Positions 22,368 through 39,844 of a DNA stretch of 64,000 nt are shown piece by piece. Origin of the DNA: Mytilinidion resinicola (Eukaryota > Ascomycota > Dothideomycetes > Mytilinidiales > Mytilinidiaceae). A model generated the notes under the pieces. The model made no database searches, had not been told where the DNA came from, and saw only the letters and a list, made by a program, of their open reading frames with translations. The stretch covers positions 1,946,785 through 2,010,784 of the forward strand of contig NW_022985438.1 in the NCBI RefSeq assembly GCF_010093595.1, in the 5' to 3' direction. The stretch's first letter is position 1; every line of letters starts with the position of its first letter. Made by a program: the position numbers and the translations under genes.

Positions 22368-22775
22368 TGGGAGGTTGTGGCCTTGGAAGCTTCAGGTTTC
22401 CCGCGATGTTTCGATGATGGGAGGTAACAGAGTGCCAAGAGTGCACCAGCCACAACTGCTATGAAAGTCCAGGGAGACGTCATTTGATCGGAAATATCAC
22501 AGTAGAGCATTGTTATGGAAAAGAGTCGATTACATCTGTCTCACAGTTGCCACTTCGTCTTAATCGGCCTTGCTTTAACATTCTTCCAGTCATTCAAGCT
22601 GTTCTTCATTACTACATGATCGCTGGGTAAAGTATGTCTCTAGCGATACCGGTCTCGACTACTATCGAATCATGGTATTCCGAACACAATGTATCCTCCA
22701 GGCAGACCCGATCAGACACCGTGAATTTGATGCCCCCATCAAATTGAACAACTCCCCTCCGAGCACACCTCGCTC
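22368..22775. other. intergenic region, 408 bp
   Basis: It lies between the 3' end of the calcineurin gene and the start of the Mmc1-like gene, both on the minus strand. The part next to the Mmc1-like ATG is GC-rich, and reading frames there are accidental. Nothing else is recognised. Confidence 0.4.
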
Positions 22776-24818
<2,043 letters not shown>

Positions 24819-25335
24819 GGCGGCGACACACTCGGGAGAGGTTCGAGAACGAGAGACGGGTCAGAGACGCAGTAGTGGCGGCGCGGGCAGGGAGGGTAGG
24901 AGACCCTGAGGGGCGCTGGTGAGGGAGATGACGGAGCCAAGAAGTGGTGAAACTGGCGAGAGACGGGCTGTAGCAATGCGCGTGCGGGTCTTATCGATAG
25001 GCCTGGGCGCGAAGAGTATCGTCGCGCGTCGAGGGTCGTGGTGGCGAAGGTGCAAGAAGAGTGTTCGCAGCTAGGGCTGAGGAAGTGGGATATTGAGAAA
25101 GGGCAAGCGATGATCCGAGTAGCGCGCCGCTGCCTGGGGCAATCGTGGGCGTGGTGCACGGGCGAGAGCGGGCCGGGCAGTTAGATCGAATGGCGTCGCT
25201 TGATCTTGGTTACTCGCCGTATTCTAGAGTCAGTGTGGAAGGCAAGTGAGGGAGAGTTGTGGTGGAGCAGGCGGCCGAACAGCACACCGTCGCCGCGGAC
25301 GGGTGCCTCAGGAGTCTGCTTGAGGCCGCAAGGCT
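24819..25335. other. promoter and leader region of calcineurin A, 517 bp
   Basis: This GC-rich sequence, upstream of the calcineurin start on the minus strand, contains only accidental open frames. No distinct regulatory box was identified. Confidence 0.4.
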
Positions 25336-25656
25336 TCAAAGGGCTAGATTGTCCAGCTGCAGCGCGTCCCCAATAGGCTGTCCATATTCACAATCCTCGT
25401 CAGAAAGCACATTCGGCAACCAGTCACATGAGTAGATAGCTGCCTGGGGAATCAGGTGCAGTGGTACATAGCACACCTCGTCTTTGCAGCACAGATTGCA
25501 CTGTAAATATTGTGTAGACAGATTCAGGTACCTTTGTATGAACTCGACGATATGGCGGGGTTCTCTCCGTTCGATGTGCGCAGTTTCCCAAGAGACGGAA
25601 TCTAGAGGGATGGATAGACTATTCGTACAACACACAATACAGGTCGGTCTCTTCAA
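25336..25656 (-). CDS. small hypothetical protein with paired cysteines
   Basis: An ATG-started frame of 106 codons contains two CxxC-type pairs, CIVCC near residue 6 and CNLCC near residue 54, and further Cys residues, spaced as if for metal binding. There is no recognised family. It could be a single-exon remnant of a zinc-binding or ubiquitin-ligase-like protein, a lineage-specific gene, or chance. There is no supporting splice structure, and the neighbouring 370 bp show nothing related. Confidence 0.3.
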   Translation of the reverse strand: MKRPTCIVCCTNSLSIPLDSVSWETAHIERREPRHIVEFIQRYLNLSTQYLQCNLCCKDEVCYVPLHLIPQAAIYSCDWLPNVLSDEDCEYGQPIGDALQLDNLAL

Positions 25657-26024
25657 CCTGGGCAGCGGGTAGGTATTGCTAAGCTGAACCCCTCCCCGCG
25701 TTTGAGAGTGGGATTGGTAGAACGCTAAGCTGATATCGGACCTCGGGGTTTTCCAAGACAGCCACTTTCATTTTCACGTGACATTTGGAATAGACAACAT
25801 TGCGTGGATGGGTGCTTAAAGTTCAGCGCGGAAGCCAATGAAATGAATAACAGCAGGCCGTAAGCAACGCCCAGTCCAGTTCGATCACGCCCGATTCGTC
25901 CCGTATTCCTTCCGTGCCAATTCCTGTGTTACGCCTTGACAGAAGGTAGCCAGCACCGATTGCCACCATCCGACCGAGCTCCATCCTAATCCGGCTTGTA
26001 TGCCACTTCGTCGCGATGGGCTAC
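25657..26024. other. intergenic region, 368 bp
   Basis: Nothing recognised beyond the 3' flank of the Pmp3-like gene. Confidence 0.35.
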
Positions 26025-26447
26025 CTAAGCAGTAGCGGCCATAGTCCCATAGCCTCGTCCTCCATTCTGGACCCTTTCGCTGTACACACCGGCAGCTGGC
26101 CGCGCGTCGTAGATGCCTGCGCGTGCCTCGTCGCGGCGCTTGTAGTAGACGTACTCAACGTAGAATGCGTGGATGTGACCAGGGAAGTAACTAGATGAAA
26201 TCGTACGATCAGCCATGCCCTGAGGAGAAAGGGTGGAATGGAGGGAGAGCTTGATGGCAATGGCACGTACCCCAAGAGCGTGAGCAAGATGTTTATGAGC
26301 AAATCAGCTCCACATCCTGCGACAAGGAAGACGCCGATGGGTGGCACTGTGAAGGTTGTTAGTTGGCTGTTTGCGGGTATTTTGAGCTGAGGCTGGCGGG
26401 GCTGTACCGAAGAGCGTGATGATGATAAGGAGGACTGTGGCGATCAT
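26025..26447 (-). CDS. PMP3: plasma membrane proteolipid 3 family (UPF0057) protein
   Basis: Three exons, 26447-26408, 26346-26271 and 26190-26025, give 93 residues. The introns (61 and 80 nt) fall at the usual places: after ITLF and within LLTLLG. The protein has the two short hydrophobic helices of the Pmp3/RCI2 family, with the connecting PPIGVFLVAGCGADLLINIL and YFPGHIHAFYVEY segments that define it. Family members are small integral plasma-membrane proteins that influence membrane potential and cation tolerance, often induced by stress. This copy is longer than the classical 52-55 residues because of a basic, Ala/Gly-rich cytosolic tail of about 40 residues, as in several filamentous-fungal paralogues. 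No single ORF covers it, so only splicing reveals it. Confidence 0.92.
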
Positions 26448-26971
26448 GATGGATGAAGTTTGAGGGTCTTGTGTTCGTTGGAGCTTTAAACGTAGAAGTA
26501 GAGATGTTGTTGTGTTGTGGCGTGTGAGTGGAGCTTGCTGCCAAGGTGGTGCCTTTTGTATGCTTGTCGATCAGCTGTCGTCACCCGCCGACTTCTAAAA
26601 CTGGGATTGACGTGGCTGGAGAGATCCTGGACGTGGCGAGTGCGTGTGGCGCAGCGCGCCTTTCCGTTTAGGGGCTACCTAGGGAAGATCACAGTAGCGT
26701 CGCAAGCATATCAAAGTTGCTTTTGTCATTATGTTGGCAGTAGTCACATTCTGAGTGGTAGAACAGATTTGATTTGATACCAATCTCAAGCAGAAGCCGT
26801 AAGGGTAGAAAAGCAGAATGAAGAGAAGGAGTGCCAAAAGCCGAATGAAGCCGCATAACGAATAGCAATACCCAAAACGCTACCAAAGAAACAGTGACTC
26901 GCAGAACCTAAAGAAATCAACACTCGAACTGAAAGCCCTTCGCATCCTAATAGTGTCCGTACCAATATGTT
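26448..26971. other. intergenic region, 524 bp
   Basis: It holds the promoter side of the Pmp3-like gene and the 3' end of the next minus-strand gene. There is no recognisable coding sequence. Confidence 0.4.
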
Positions 26972-29950
26972 CTATGCCGGCATTCCCTCATCGTCCGCAA
27001 GGTTGCCATCATCCATGAGCTTATCGTCGTCATTTTCTCCCATCAAATCCTCATCGTCTTGCTCGTCCTCATCGCCAAGTGTTTCGCTTCCCCAATCTTG
27101 ACTGCTATTGCGTTCCATTATCCACTTAGCAAAATTCTCCTCCGTGTCCGATCTGACCATCTCTGCCTTCTGTCTCAGGAAAACTTCATAATTCGCCTGG
27201 ATCTGTGACTGCTTAGGCGTGACGATGCGGCGTGGCCGAGCCGACTTATTCAAGGGGCTCTTCGAAGGTGTTTTCGGATGCGTGACGCTGTCTTTCCTCG
27301 ACAGATTGACTTTGTCTGCGAAAAGCGCGGGATCGAAACGTGCGAGTTGAGCAGCCCACTCATGACCTCCGCGCGTTGAATCGACGGGATGTTTCGCCAA
27401 GTTGTCTCCATAAAGCTCCGGATCAGAACGTGCAAGCTGGGCAACCCACGCAGGACCTTTATGTACTGGCTCGATAAGCTGATCCGCAAAATTGTCTCCA
27501 TAAAGCTCCGGGTCCAAACGCGCAAGCTGGGCAGCCCACTCAGGATCTTCGCGCAACATATCGAATGGGGGCTTGGCTGACCTGCGTTTGGGTTTCCGAT
27601 CTGGATCACAGCTCCCGACGAAAGGGCAGGCATCGAGGTTGATCCCCGCTTTCGATTTTCCCTTGAGGGCATGATTCAAGGCGGACAGAGAGGCTTTATT
27701 GGCCGCGAGACGATCTGATACAATCCCGAGAGCCTTGGAAAGCCGCTGAGAACGTTGATCCAGCTGGCGTTGCTTCACTTCTTGTGCCCACTTCTGGTGT
27801 GACCTTGAAGGAACTGGAGGAAACCCGAAGTGATCGTTCATCTGCTTAGACTTTTCGTTGGTGTCTGGATAGGGAATCATTACAGGACTAGCACGCAGAT
27901 CGTACTCTCGAATTTGGTTTTCAGAGTCGCCATCATACGAAGATAGAAACAGGTCGGAATTTCGTTTGGAGAGTTGACTCTTTTTGGAAGAACCACGGTG
28001 TTCGAAGACGCTCGTATGCTCGTCTCCAGGCGCCATATCCTGCATCAATGGGATTTCGTCCTCCTGAAATTTCTGAGCAGAAACAGCTTCTTTCTTTGCC
28101 TTCTGCGCGGGGTCGGCCCGAATGTGTTTCTTCCGGAGTAATGAACCAAACGCCAATGGTCTTATATCAGGTAGTGATACTTCGCTGTGCTCAGAGAATG
28201 ATCTCTTGGCTGTTCTTTCTCGCCCTCCGCCGCGATGATATACTGCCATCTCCAACGGGGCATCTGAACCCGGGTCTGAATCTTCAGACAACGGTTGGAT
28301 GACTAGCTCACAAGGCTCTCCATCGTGAAAGTGGCCCTTGCTGACTGGGTTCGTGGGGGAAGGCAACCGGAGTAAAGAAATGGGCTCCGATCTTCCTGCT
28401 GGACTTCTGGGATCCCCGCTGAACAAGTGCTGAACATTGATGCCAGAGACGGCAGCACCGCGGTTGCACGCTTTCGGCCATCGATGCAGTGGATTGGAAA
28501 ACGGTTTGCCTTCATCTTCAAAACCACCACGCTTAGAGACCGGAGTGTTCTCAAATGATGCAATCCAAGAACTGATACGCTGTGGCGTATGTTGCTTTTC
28601 GCCACGCGCACCATACTCGTATTTGAGCTTTGGCAGAGCCTTAGTGTTTATATCATCTTGCAAACGGTTGATGGCAGACGGACTGAAAGCGTCTACCGAC
28701 AGCCGGTTGTCCTGGTGTTCGGGGAGCCAATGAGGCTTGTGCGGTGACGGAGCAATACGGACGCGAACTTTGAATCGAGATTCCAGTTCGAAACGAACAT
28801 TTCCAGGGAAGGATTTGGTCAGGTTGACAGTCAGAGTCACCTCCATGATATCAAGCTGATCAAGGCTTGTGGAATGCTGGCCTGTCGAGTGACCTGTCCT
28901 GGTCGGGCTGGTTCGGTGGTTTCGGGTACTGCGCCCTGGAACGATTCCTCGAAAGCCTTGAATAGACTGATCCCATGCAAGCAACAGCTTGCCTTTGGAC
29001 ACGATATCGTACTCCGAGTCAACAGGATACGAGCTCCACTGATCTGCAAGGATATGCTCCAGGTATTGTGGGGCCACTCGAATTTCGGAGCCTGGAGATG
29101 ACATTTCTGGAAGGCCCATCGGCCTCACATCCGGTGCGAACCACATTATATCGCCGAGAATGTCGAGTCTGAACTCGCTCGGCACTTTCTTCGCTGAGAA
29201 GCTGACTCTGACTTGCGGATCGGGGTAGCTCTCCTTGAAACAGTCACGGGTCCGGAGGAAGTTGCAGATGGCCGCGGGCAGATTTCGACTGGAGACAAAC
29301 CAACCATGCTTTTGATGCATCTCATCCTCGTAGTATAGGTCAATCATGCCACGTATAAGTTGCTCCATGTCGACGTATACAGTCTTTACCTCTAGTGCTT
29401 TGATGTATTGGAACAGGCAGCATATTAGCGAATTATCGTCCAGTGAGCGACCTGAGGCTGTCATTAGCTACAATGTTCGAGGGCAGAAAAGTGCCGCAGA
29501 TGGCGAGAGAGAAGGAATCGCGAACCTTTGCTACCATTTTCCTGCTCTACAAAAGCTTCCATCAGGACTCTTGCAACTAGCTCTTCCAGTGACTGCTGGA
29601 AGGCCTTCTCCCAGAAGCATAATTCCTCTGCTTGAGCGATGGATAGGTTCCTCCATGTCGAAACAGTGTCCACGTGTTCGAAATTAGACCGTAGGTCTAG
29701 TGCAGAGCGGCGGACACGAGGACAGTACGCGTCGGACGGCGAGCGGATTTCCAAAGTTGTCAGTCCTCGCAAGGTCAGGTCGACTCGGAGGCGTGGGTCA
29801 ACCCAGTCGGCACCATAGCCTTTGGAGTTCGAAACTTGGTAAGTGGTATGTTCGTAAACGGATTTGAGTTGTTGCTGAGGAAGAGCAATATCAGTAATCT
29901 GGATCAGTTTCTATCCAGCTGAGACATACAGCAGGAAGTGTTGAAGACAT
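26972..29950 (-). CDS. unknown acidic-tailed protein with three 30-residue repeats
   Basis: My model has a 7-codon first exon (29950-29930), a second exon 29874-29526 and a long third exon ending at 26972, about 951 residues. The second intron is uncertain: donors GTTCGC and GTAGCA and acceptors at 29458 or nearby are possible, and all keep the long frame. The N-terminal 360 residues look globular. The middle is Ser/Arg/Lys-rich and probably disordered. Residues about 770-855 are three tandem repeats based on EWAAQLARLDPELYGDN. The C-terminal 40 residues are almost all Asp/Glu. Basic clusters such as KPKRRSAKP and RPRRIV could be nuclear localisation signals. I do not recognise the family. 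A nuclear or chromatin-associated role would be a guess from composition only. Confidence 0.7.
27300..27541 (-). repeat. coding tandem repeat, 90 bp x about 3
   Basis: Copies begin (minus strand) near 27541, 27451 and 27361, with the anchor GCAGCCCACT at 27351, 27441 and 27531 on the plus strand. Each encodes a 30-residue unit with conserved WAAQLAR and DPELYGDN. Confidence 0.85.
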
Positions 29951-30468
29951 CTTCAAGACTGCGGTATCCTAGACTGAATAACGTGATATGAGGGCAGCGT
30001 CTCTTGGGCGCTGAATCAATACGTGACGCAGACGATGCTTGCGGTGGGAAGATTGATTGAGCAGGGGAAAAGGAACACGAAGGCGACTGAGGTAGAATGG
30101 CAACGACTGCAGTTTCCTGTTTGATAGCTAAGATAAAGACACAGCATGCCATTGCAGTCCTTGCCTTTCCAAAATTGGGGATCGCACTTGCAACTCAGCT
30201 CTAAGGCTTTTCGTCTGCTACTTTTCGTCTAGAAATACCTGTGTTAACACGCATTAAATACGCAGAAGGTATTGTGCTTCTTATAGGTTGCGATGCCACC
30301 GGCGATCCTCATGTCGCGGCATTCATCTGCTATATTGATAGCAATCTCCAACTGACATCTCCCTTGCCGCAAAGGCATTGACAGATGAAGCTTTTGTGTG
30401 ATATGTAGTCTTTACACGTCGCTGAGGCATTAGCGTGGTAGCGAAGAAACGTGTTGGTTCTTGCACCA
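29951..30468. other. intergenic region, 518 bp
   Basis: It holds the promoter of the acidic repeat protein gene and the 3' flank of the mitochondrial kinase gene. No gene recognised. Confidence 0.4.
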
Positions 30469-31910
30469 TTACACCGCATCCATGCTTGCTCGAGTCGTGA
30501 GACGCTCGTTCTTATTGCCCAGTTTTGATATCTGGAGGAAGGCGTCGCAACCGTAACCTTCCAGACTATGAAGCTCCAAGCTACCTGCCCAATATTCTGC
30601 ATAGATTCGACTCATGGGTAGGCCAATGCCGAGACGCAGGTCAGGTGGTCGACTAGTCAGTGATGAGAGAGAGCTGTAGTGGAGGCTTGTATCATCTTTT
30701 TGGTGCTTCTTTCCTTGCTTGTGAGAGGGTCCGTGATCGCCGGGAACCTGGAGCTCCTGCATGGTAGCTAGCAGCTTGGGCACTCTATGAAGGTTCTCTA
30801 GCCTCTTTTCTCGTCTGGGGCCTTTGCTGAAGGACCAAAGATGCGGCAGGATATCCCTTGGTACACCACCGCCTTGATCTGATATTCGAATGATGACGTG
30901 CTGAGCAGTCTCGCAAATGAGGACTTCTATGGGTGGCACCTTATCGCCCTTGTGTCTCCTCCGCTCAATGACGGCTTGTATTGAGTTCCTGAGCAGTTCT
31001 CCGACGATGTATTCAAGGTGGCTTAGAATGTAGGGGAAGGTGGCGTCCAAGTGGCCCTGGATCTTGACTTCTGGTAAGGCTAGATCTGATCCGTACGTTT
31101 TCTCCATCAACACATGTGTGGCTGCAGCACATCTCTCGACAATCTCCTTTGCATTGCACTTTAAGAATATCTCTCCTACGATATCTGTGCTTGGGTCATT
31201 CAATGGCTGAGCATTTGGGAAATGCCAAGGGGCATGAAAGGTCTCAGTCAAGGCAAGATGCTGCTCCGCAATCACGCGTCTTGATATTCGCTGAGAACAT
31301 GCTATAGTCAGCATTACTGAAGCAGAGGCGGGGGTTTGACGTTCGTCTTACGGATCTCAAGAGCGTGAAGATGAATTTATCCGTCTCTTCGGGTTTCATC
31401 AGACCATGGATCTCCAGCACGCCAATTGCGAGCCGTGGTATGACGGACGCATGCTCCCGCAATGTCTCCTCCACCAGTTTGCAGAACTCGTCGTTGTCGT
31501 CGAGTGTTTTTATTTCTGGCATGCGGCGAAGGCGCTCGAAGGCGCGGTAGTAGAGCTCGTAGACGTGGGCTATGTGCGGATTGGTAACGACCACATAGGG
31601 CAGTGTCTGCATATCACGGAGGCGGTGCGAGAGCCTGTCAGGGGTCAATCTTCGAAGCACTCTTCTAACAAGCACACGAGGCAGACCTCGTCGGCAATTC
31701 GAGTCTGCAGTAGTTGGCAGCATCGAGCAGACGAGACTCGGTCAGCGTCCGTCCAAAGAAAGTGAGCCGCCGCAAGCTGATCGGCTGGGCCTCTCGCTGA
31801 ACCCATCTATCAGCCAAGGGTCAATGAGTGCCACAGTGAGAAGTTCTGGCAGGGGGCCTACTCGTCGAGCGCCGAAGAGGGTCGCCAGGCCGGGGCGACA
31901 GCAGCAGCAT
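30469..31910 (-). CDS. mitochondrial PDK/BCKDK-type protein kinase
   Basis: The well-supported exons are 31792/31796-31687, 31634-31352 and 31290-30469. Splicing at 31686/31635 turns an apparent separate start into the continuous family segment YCRLELPTRLSHRLRDMQ. A tentative first exon is 31910-31862, giving about 419 residues. The N-terminal four-helix domain (ISLRRLTFFGRTLTES, then VVTNPHIAHVYELYY and PEIKTLDDNDEF) is followed by a GHKL ATP-binding domain with the N box GELLRNSIQAV, G1 box ISDQGGGVP and G2 region LGIGLPMSRIYAEYWAG. Enzymes of this family phosphorylate the E1-alpha subunit of pyruvate or branched-chain ketoacid dehydrogenase in the mitochondrial matrix and switch it off. 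Which complex is the target cannot be told here. The extreme N-terminus, expected to carry the targeting peptide, is uncertain. Confidence 0.88.
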
Positions 31911-32765
31911 GGGCGTGTCTCTGCCCGCGCGCGCAAACAGTCACGGCGGAGGGGCGGGCTCTTGGACCGGGCCAGCGATGAATTACGCACGCGCGGAGCG
32001 CATTGCTGTGTGGTGGCATGTTCTGGGCAGCATTGGTGTTGTGCGCTGGGTTAGCCACTCCACGGTGCAGGACATTTGCTACCTAGGCATATTCCATGCG
32101 GCCAAGCTCCGTGGACGGCGGGGGAACATGGGCATCACGAACGCGCATCAACGGTGCCACGGTCCAGGACGCAGCCGCAGAGCCGCCGCAGAACAGCTGG
32201 GCCGCCGTGGAGCTCCCCAGTATGCCCTGCTGGCAACCGCCGCAGCCATCTGCTTGCTGGAGCCCTCTAGCAGAGACGCGTGCAGCAAGCCTGCGGGCGA
32301 CTGTGGCCAAACGGCGCTGTTTGGCTTTGGCCGCATGACGTTGGCCGCGCTCCACTGCTGGCTGCAAGAGCTGCCATCGCCCAGCGTTTTTGCGCCTCAA
32401 AGGAATTCACTCCACCGACTAGCGACACGCCAGTCCCTCACCCTCCACGCCTGCGGTGCCTCTACGAAGTAATTCGCGTGTTGCCCTGCCGATAAATCTT
32501 GTGCCGCTCCACTCGCCCACTCACCCTCTCTGCCGCCACCTTTAGCGAGTCCGCGAACCTATCCACCTATCCTACCACCTACTACGACATCCTCAACGAC
32601 ACTGCGAGCGCCATACTTTGAGCGCGCATCCACCTCCTCCCAGGCCGTCCGCCGCATCTACGCTCTCCCAGATTGGCTGCACGCCTGCTCCGCCATCTGC
32701 ACCAGCTGCTAGGCCGTCTGCTCTTCTCCGCGCATTGCCTCTAGTTGCGATCCGCCACCGCCGCT
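31911..32765. other. GC-rich divergent intergenic region, 855 bp
   Basis: It lies between the kinase gene (minus) and the deubiquitinase gene (plus). Long open frames on several strands reflect GC content, and none has a domain or a plausible splice pattern. The last 250 bp are pyrimidine-rich leader for the deubiquitinase. Confidence 0.45.
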
Positions 32766-36591
<3,826 letters not shown>

Positions 36592-37079
36592 TAGACCCAT
36601 CTCTGATGCATATCTGAATGCGATCGACAGTGGTGCAAGGCGGCTTGAGTTTACTGTTTCGGCGTTGCGGAGCACATAGCGGGCGCTGATGTTAATGACG
36701 ACACGGGCTCAGCTGGCTTTCCATGCATAGACGGCGTTTTTCCAAGCGCACCCTTTTGGTAGAGCGAAGGACCCAGTCGACAGGTGTTGCTATGCGGTGG
36801 CAGAGGATATCAGGTAGACTGCGAACTGGCGTACTTGGCTTAGCGGGAGCGGGAGGCGTCATATCTGCTAAGTCACGAGTAACAATATGTATACTGAAAA
36901 GCATGCTTCTTCAAAGTCTACTTTTCACATGTGCTAAAAAGTGAATTCAATATCGCGACACGTGATCTGTACATACCCGGCATTTTGCCGAAATAGTGGC
37001 TAGTGGGCTGTTCTGGACACGGCATCGCGAACTTTGGAGCGTGGGCTGTTCTTGCAATACCACATCACAATCACCCAGC
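36592..37079. other. intergenic region, 488 bp
   Basis: It holds the 3' flank of the deubiquitinase and the promoter of the p24 gene. Nothing else recognised. Confidence 0.4.
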
Positions 37080-37951
37080 ATGCGGACAATACTACTTCTC
37101 TCCAGCCTACTGGCCTTGTTCACTTCTACCGTGTACGGTACGGCTCTCACATACAAGCTAGGCGCGAACGAGAAGTCGTGTTTCTTCAGTTATGTGGAGC
37201 AGAAGGGGGCCAAGGTGGCATTTTATTTCGCGGTTAGTTCAATCTTCCTCTGGAACAATTGAAGTATTACTGACACGACATTTGCTAGGTACAATCCGGA
37301 GGTTCCTTTGATGTCGACTACTCGGTCGTGGGTCCCAATGAGAAGGTGATACTGGATGGGACAAAAGAGCGCCAGGGCGATTTCGTCTTTACAGCGAACG
37401 ACGTGGGCGAATACCGCTTCTGCTTCAACAATGAGATGTCCACTTTTGCGGAGAAGATGGTGGACTTTGAGATTGCTGTATGGGATTTCCCTTGTTCCTC
37501 TCCCTCGAGTTCAATCTTCCTCCGTGCATAATCAATCCTCTAGAAGGTTAAGAGTGCTGACATGTTTATCTTTTTAATAGGTTGAGAACGAAGCTCGCGC
37601 TCAGCTCCCCTCCAAGCAAGGCACATCCCCCGAACAGACTTCCGTCCTCGAGGAATCCATCCTCAAACTCTCCGCGCAGCTCTCCACCATCAACCGCAAC
37701 CAGAAGTACTTCCGGACCCGCGAGAACCGCAACTTTAGTACCGTCCGCAGCACCGAGCGTCGCATTTTCAACTTTAGCATTATCGAAGGCGTTATGATGG
37801 TCACAATGGCCGGGCTGCAAGTCTTTGTGGTTAGGTTTTTCTTTCAGGGCGCGCGGAAAGGTGGGTTCACCCTGCTGGGATAATGAAGGAGGAGGAGGCG
37901 GCGATCTTTATCCTTACCATGTTTGCTAACGGCCTTTTAGGGTACGTGTAA
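37080..37951 (+). CDS. p24/emp24 family cargo receptor (GOLD domain)
   Basis: Four exons, 37080-37232, 37289-37477, 37581-37860 and 37941-37951, give 210 residues. The last exon encodes only the final residues (GYV), which explains why it is easily missed. A signal peptide (residues 1 to about 20, ending VYG) leads into a GOLD domain with the two expected Cys residues (KSCFFSY and YRFCFNN). A coiled-coil segment, one membrane helix (IIEGVMMVTMAGLQVFVV) and a short cytosolic tail RFFFQGARKGYV follow. The FF pair is the usual COPII-binding signal. p24 proteins cycle between endoplasmic reticulum and Golgi and help sort GPI-anchored and other cargo. The luminal sequence looks most like the gamma subgroup (yeast Erp2/3/4), but I did not test this. 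Confidence 0.92.
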
Positions 37952-39271
37952 AGGTGTATACTGGCTGGCGTTTATTAATAGGGTGTAAAAAACGTGCGCG
38001 CAACTTGTGTGTCCTTGGGATGGGTGGCTTGGCCGGCGCGGATATCCCCTCAAGGCAGGTGTCGTTAGTTTGGAAACATGAATACGATGAATGGCTTGTT
38101 AGAAGTTCTTCGAAAGCGGTAGTTCAGACTGCATCCCGGTTTTGGTATTTTAATGACCACGTTTCCTCGGGCCTAGTAAGCACTTCGGAGACTTTATAGT
38201 GCTCGCTTCCACCAGTCTCACCACCAGGGCGCAAGACACGAACATCTTGCTATACTCTAAGATGAAATTAGCAGAATACGCCATTGCGAAGGACTCTTGC
38301 GAATATCGTGACCTGTCTGATACATAAATGTCTATCTCCCACTGGCTTTACGCTGACCTCAGGACCATCATACACATCCCCAGGCCCGTCTTTCTCTCGA
38401 ACGCGGTGACAATCTCCAATGGAGAACGTTCTTGCTCAGTCCGTGGAGCATCGCCGCACTTTCTTAGGTTCATCTAGCAACTTAGACGTCACCCCTTGGC
38501 ATCTCCTATTCCACAGGCCGAGGCTATCATGAAATGTCCGTCGCATCACCGATCCTATCTCAACTTTTCAAACTCACAGACTCGACACAGCATGACAATG
38601 GGTTCCAGCGTTGTTCCTTCCGTCGGGTCTGTCCAACTATTGACAACGCAGATCGCAGACCCACTCACGTGGGGTTCGTCAGAGTAGGCCGCGGTTCACA
38701 CCTCGCCGAACACTTCACGGCGAGACTTGATAAGAAACACTCCACAATCCCACCACCAATCGAATAGCTTCAGAGATCGTCTCAACGCCCACGCTTCCGG
38801 ATCCCGGATATGCACATGAGCCGACCCAATGATGTCTCAGCCCGCCGTCGTCAAGGGCATGTTTCCTTTTTCGCGAGTCTTGTTCCGAGCTCGAAGTATT
38901 GTCTCTGCATCTCCACAAGTCAATTTATATCCATGTCGCACGTTCTCTACTGTCTCAAGCAATGGTACATAGTAAGCAGGAGGTGTTCATACCACTGTAC
39001 CAAAGTGATCCCTGCTAATGATTCTTCTCATCCTTCCATTCAAGCCCTGATGGGTTGGTTACACCTTGAAAGCTGCAAAGTCCAATAAAAATCTGAGTAG
39101 CCTTAATATGAAGCTTCAACTACTTATCAACGGTCACGACCCAGTAAGGGCTCCCTCGATATGGGGGTTCCCTCGACGCCGTCGGCCTCTCTTTATCCCC
39201 CATAAACAACTGCCGCACACTTCTCTGATCGACGCCTTACCCACAGCCATCCGCGCCTTGGGCGTCGATCC
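37952..39271. other. intergenic region, 1.3 kb
   Basis: AT/GC-balanced sequence in which I find only short unsupported frames on either strand. No RNA gene, repeat or domain is recognised. Confidence 0.4.
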
Positions 39272-39697
39272 TTAGATTACCCTGGGGCCGATTGAGCCGC
39301 TTCCTATTATGGTTACCCTAACCTCCGAGATGGCCGCTTTCAGCGATGCGATTTCATTTTGGACTTCATTTTGGTTTGCGTAGGTGGTGGGTGGAGCCGA
39401 GTGGCTTGGAGAAACACTTGGGCGCTGTGTGCCTTCTGAGCATCCCGCAAGCTGATGATAGGGCAAAGGAAGTAGCACATGTCTCAGTGAGTCTGCAATA
39501 TGACCAAGAGATCGAGCATCCTCCCAGCAGGTACGCAGCTTCCACAATGCAAGAGCCTCTCTATCGCGACGATCGGCATTTCTCGTCGTGGGATAGTGTT
39601 GTGGTTGACCCTTAGGTGCGTGGAGAAGTCCTCCCTTCCCACGCAGTCTTCCAAATACCTCTTTCGTCATATTGCGGAGTATCTTCAGGGCAGACAC
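39272..39697 (-). CDS. hypothetical 141-residue protein
   Basis: An ATG-initiated frame with no introns. The first 60 residues are basic, the middle is Pro/Ser-rich, and the end has a short coiled-coil-like stretch (NEVQNEIASLKAAISEV). No family recognised. It is divergent from the hydrophobin gene, whose TATA box lies 9 bp beyond its ATG, which makes it somewhat doubtful. It may be lineage-specific or chance. Confidence 0.3.
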   Translation of the reverse strand: MSALKILRNMTKEVFGRLRGKGGLLHAPKGQPQHYPTTRNADRRDREALALWKLRTCWEDARSLGHIADSLRHVLLPLPYHQLAGCSEGTQRPSVSPSHSAPPTTYANQNEVQNEIASLKAAISEVRVTIIGSGSIGPRVI

Positions 39698-39705
39698 TGG
39701 AAAGG

Positions 39706-39713
39706 CATATAAA
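39706..39713 (+). promoter_or_regulatory. TATA box of the hydrophobin gene
   Basis: CATATAAA about 132 bp before the ATG, followed by a C/A-rich leader full of CACC and CAAC. This fits a strongly and conditionally expressed fungal gene. Confidence 0.55.
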
Positions 39714-39844
39714 CCTCTTCAGTATCCAGCAATATCTCCTCGTCCAACTCAATCATCACCACACCCTCTACATCAACCTGCAAGCTTTCTATCACCACTT
39801 TTAACCCACGAACCACCACCTAACAACCCCTTCAATTAACCAAA

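Noticed and set aside
22109..22510. Alternative frame starting upstream of the Mmc1-like ATG
   Set aside because: The frame differs from the supported exon, and no splice joins it to the downstream protein.
31909..32472. 187-codon frame between the kinase and deubiquitinase genes
   Set aside because: Overlapping frames on both strands, no recognisable protein features, and a position inside a GC-rich divergent promoter region.
39310..39322. GGTTAGGGTAACC, resembling telomere repeat
   Set aside because: Only a single TTAGGG unit, with no tandem copies.
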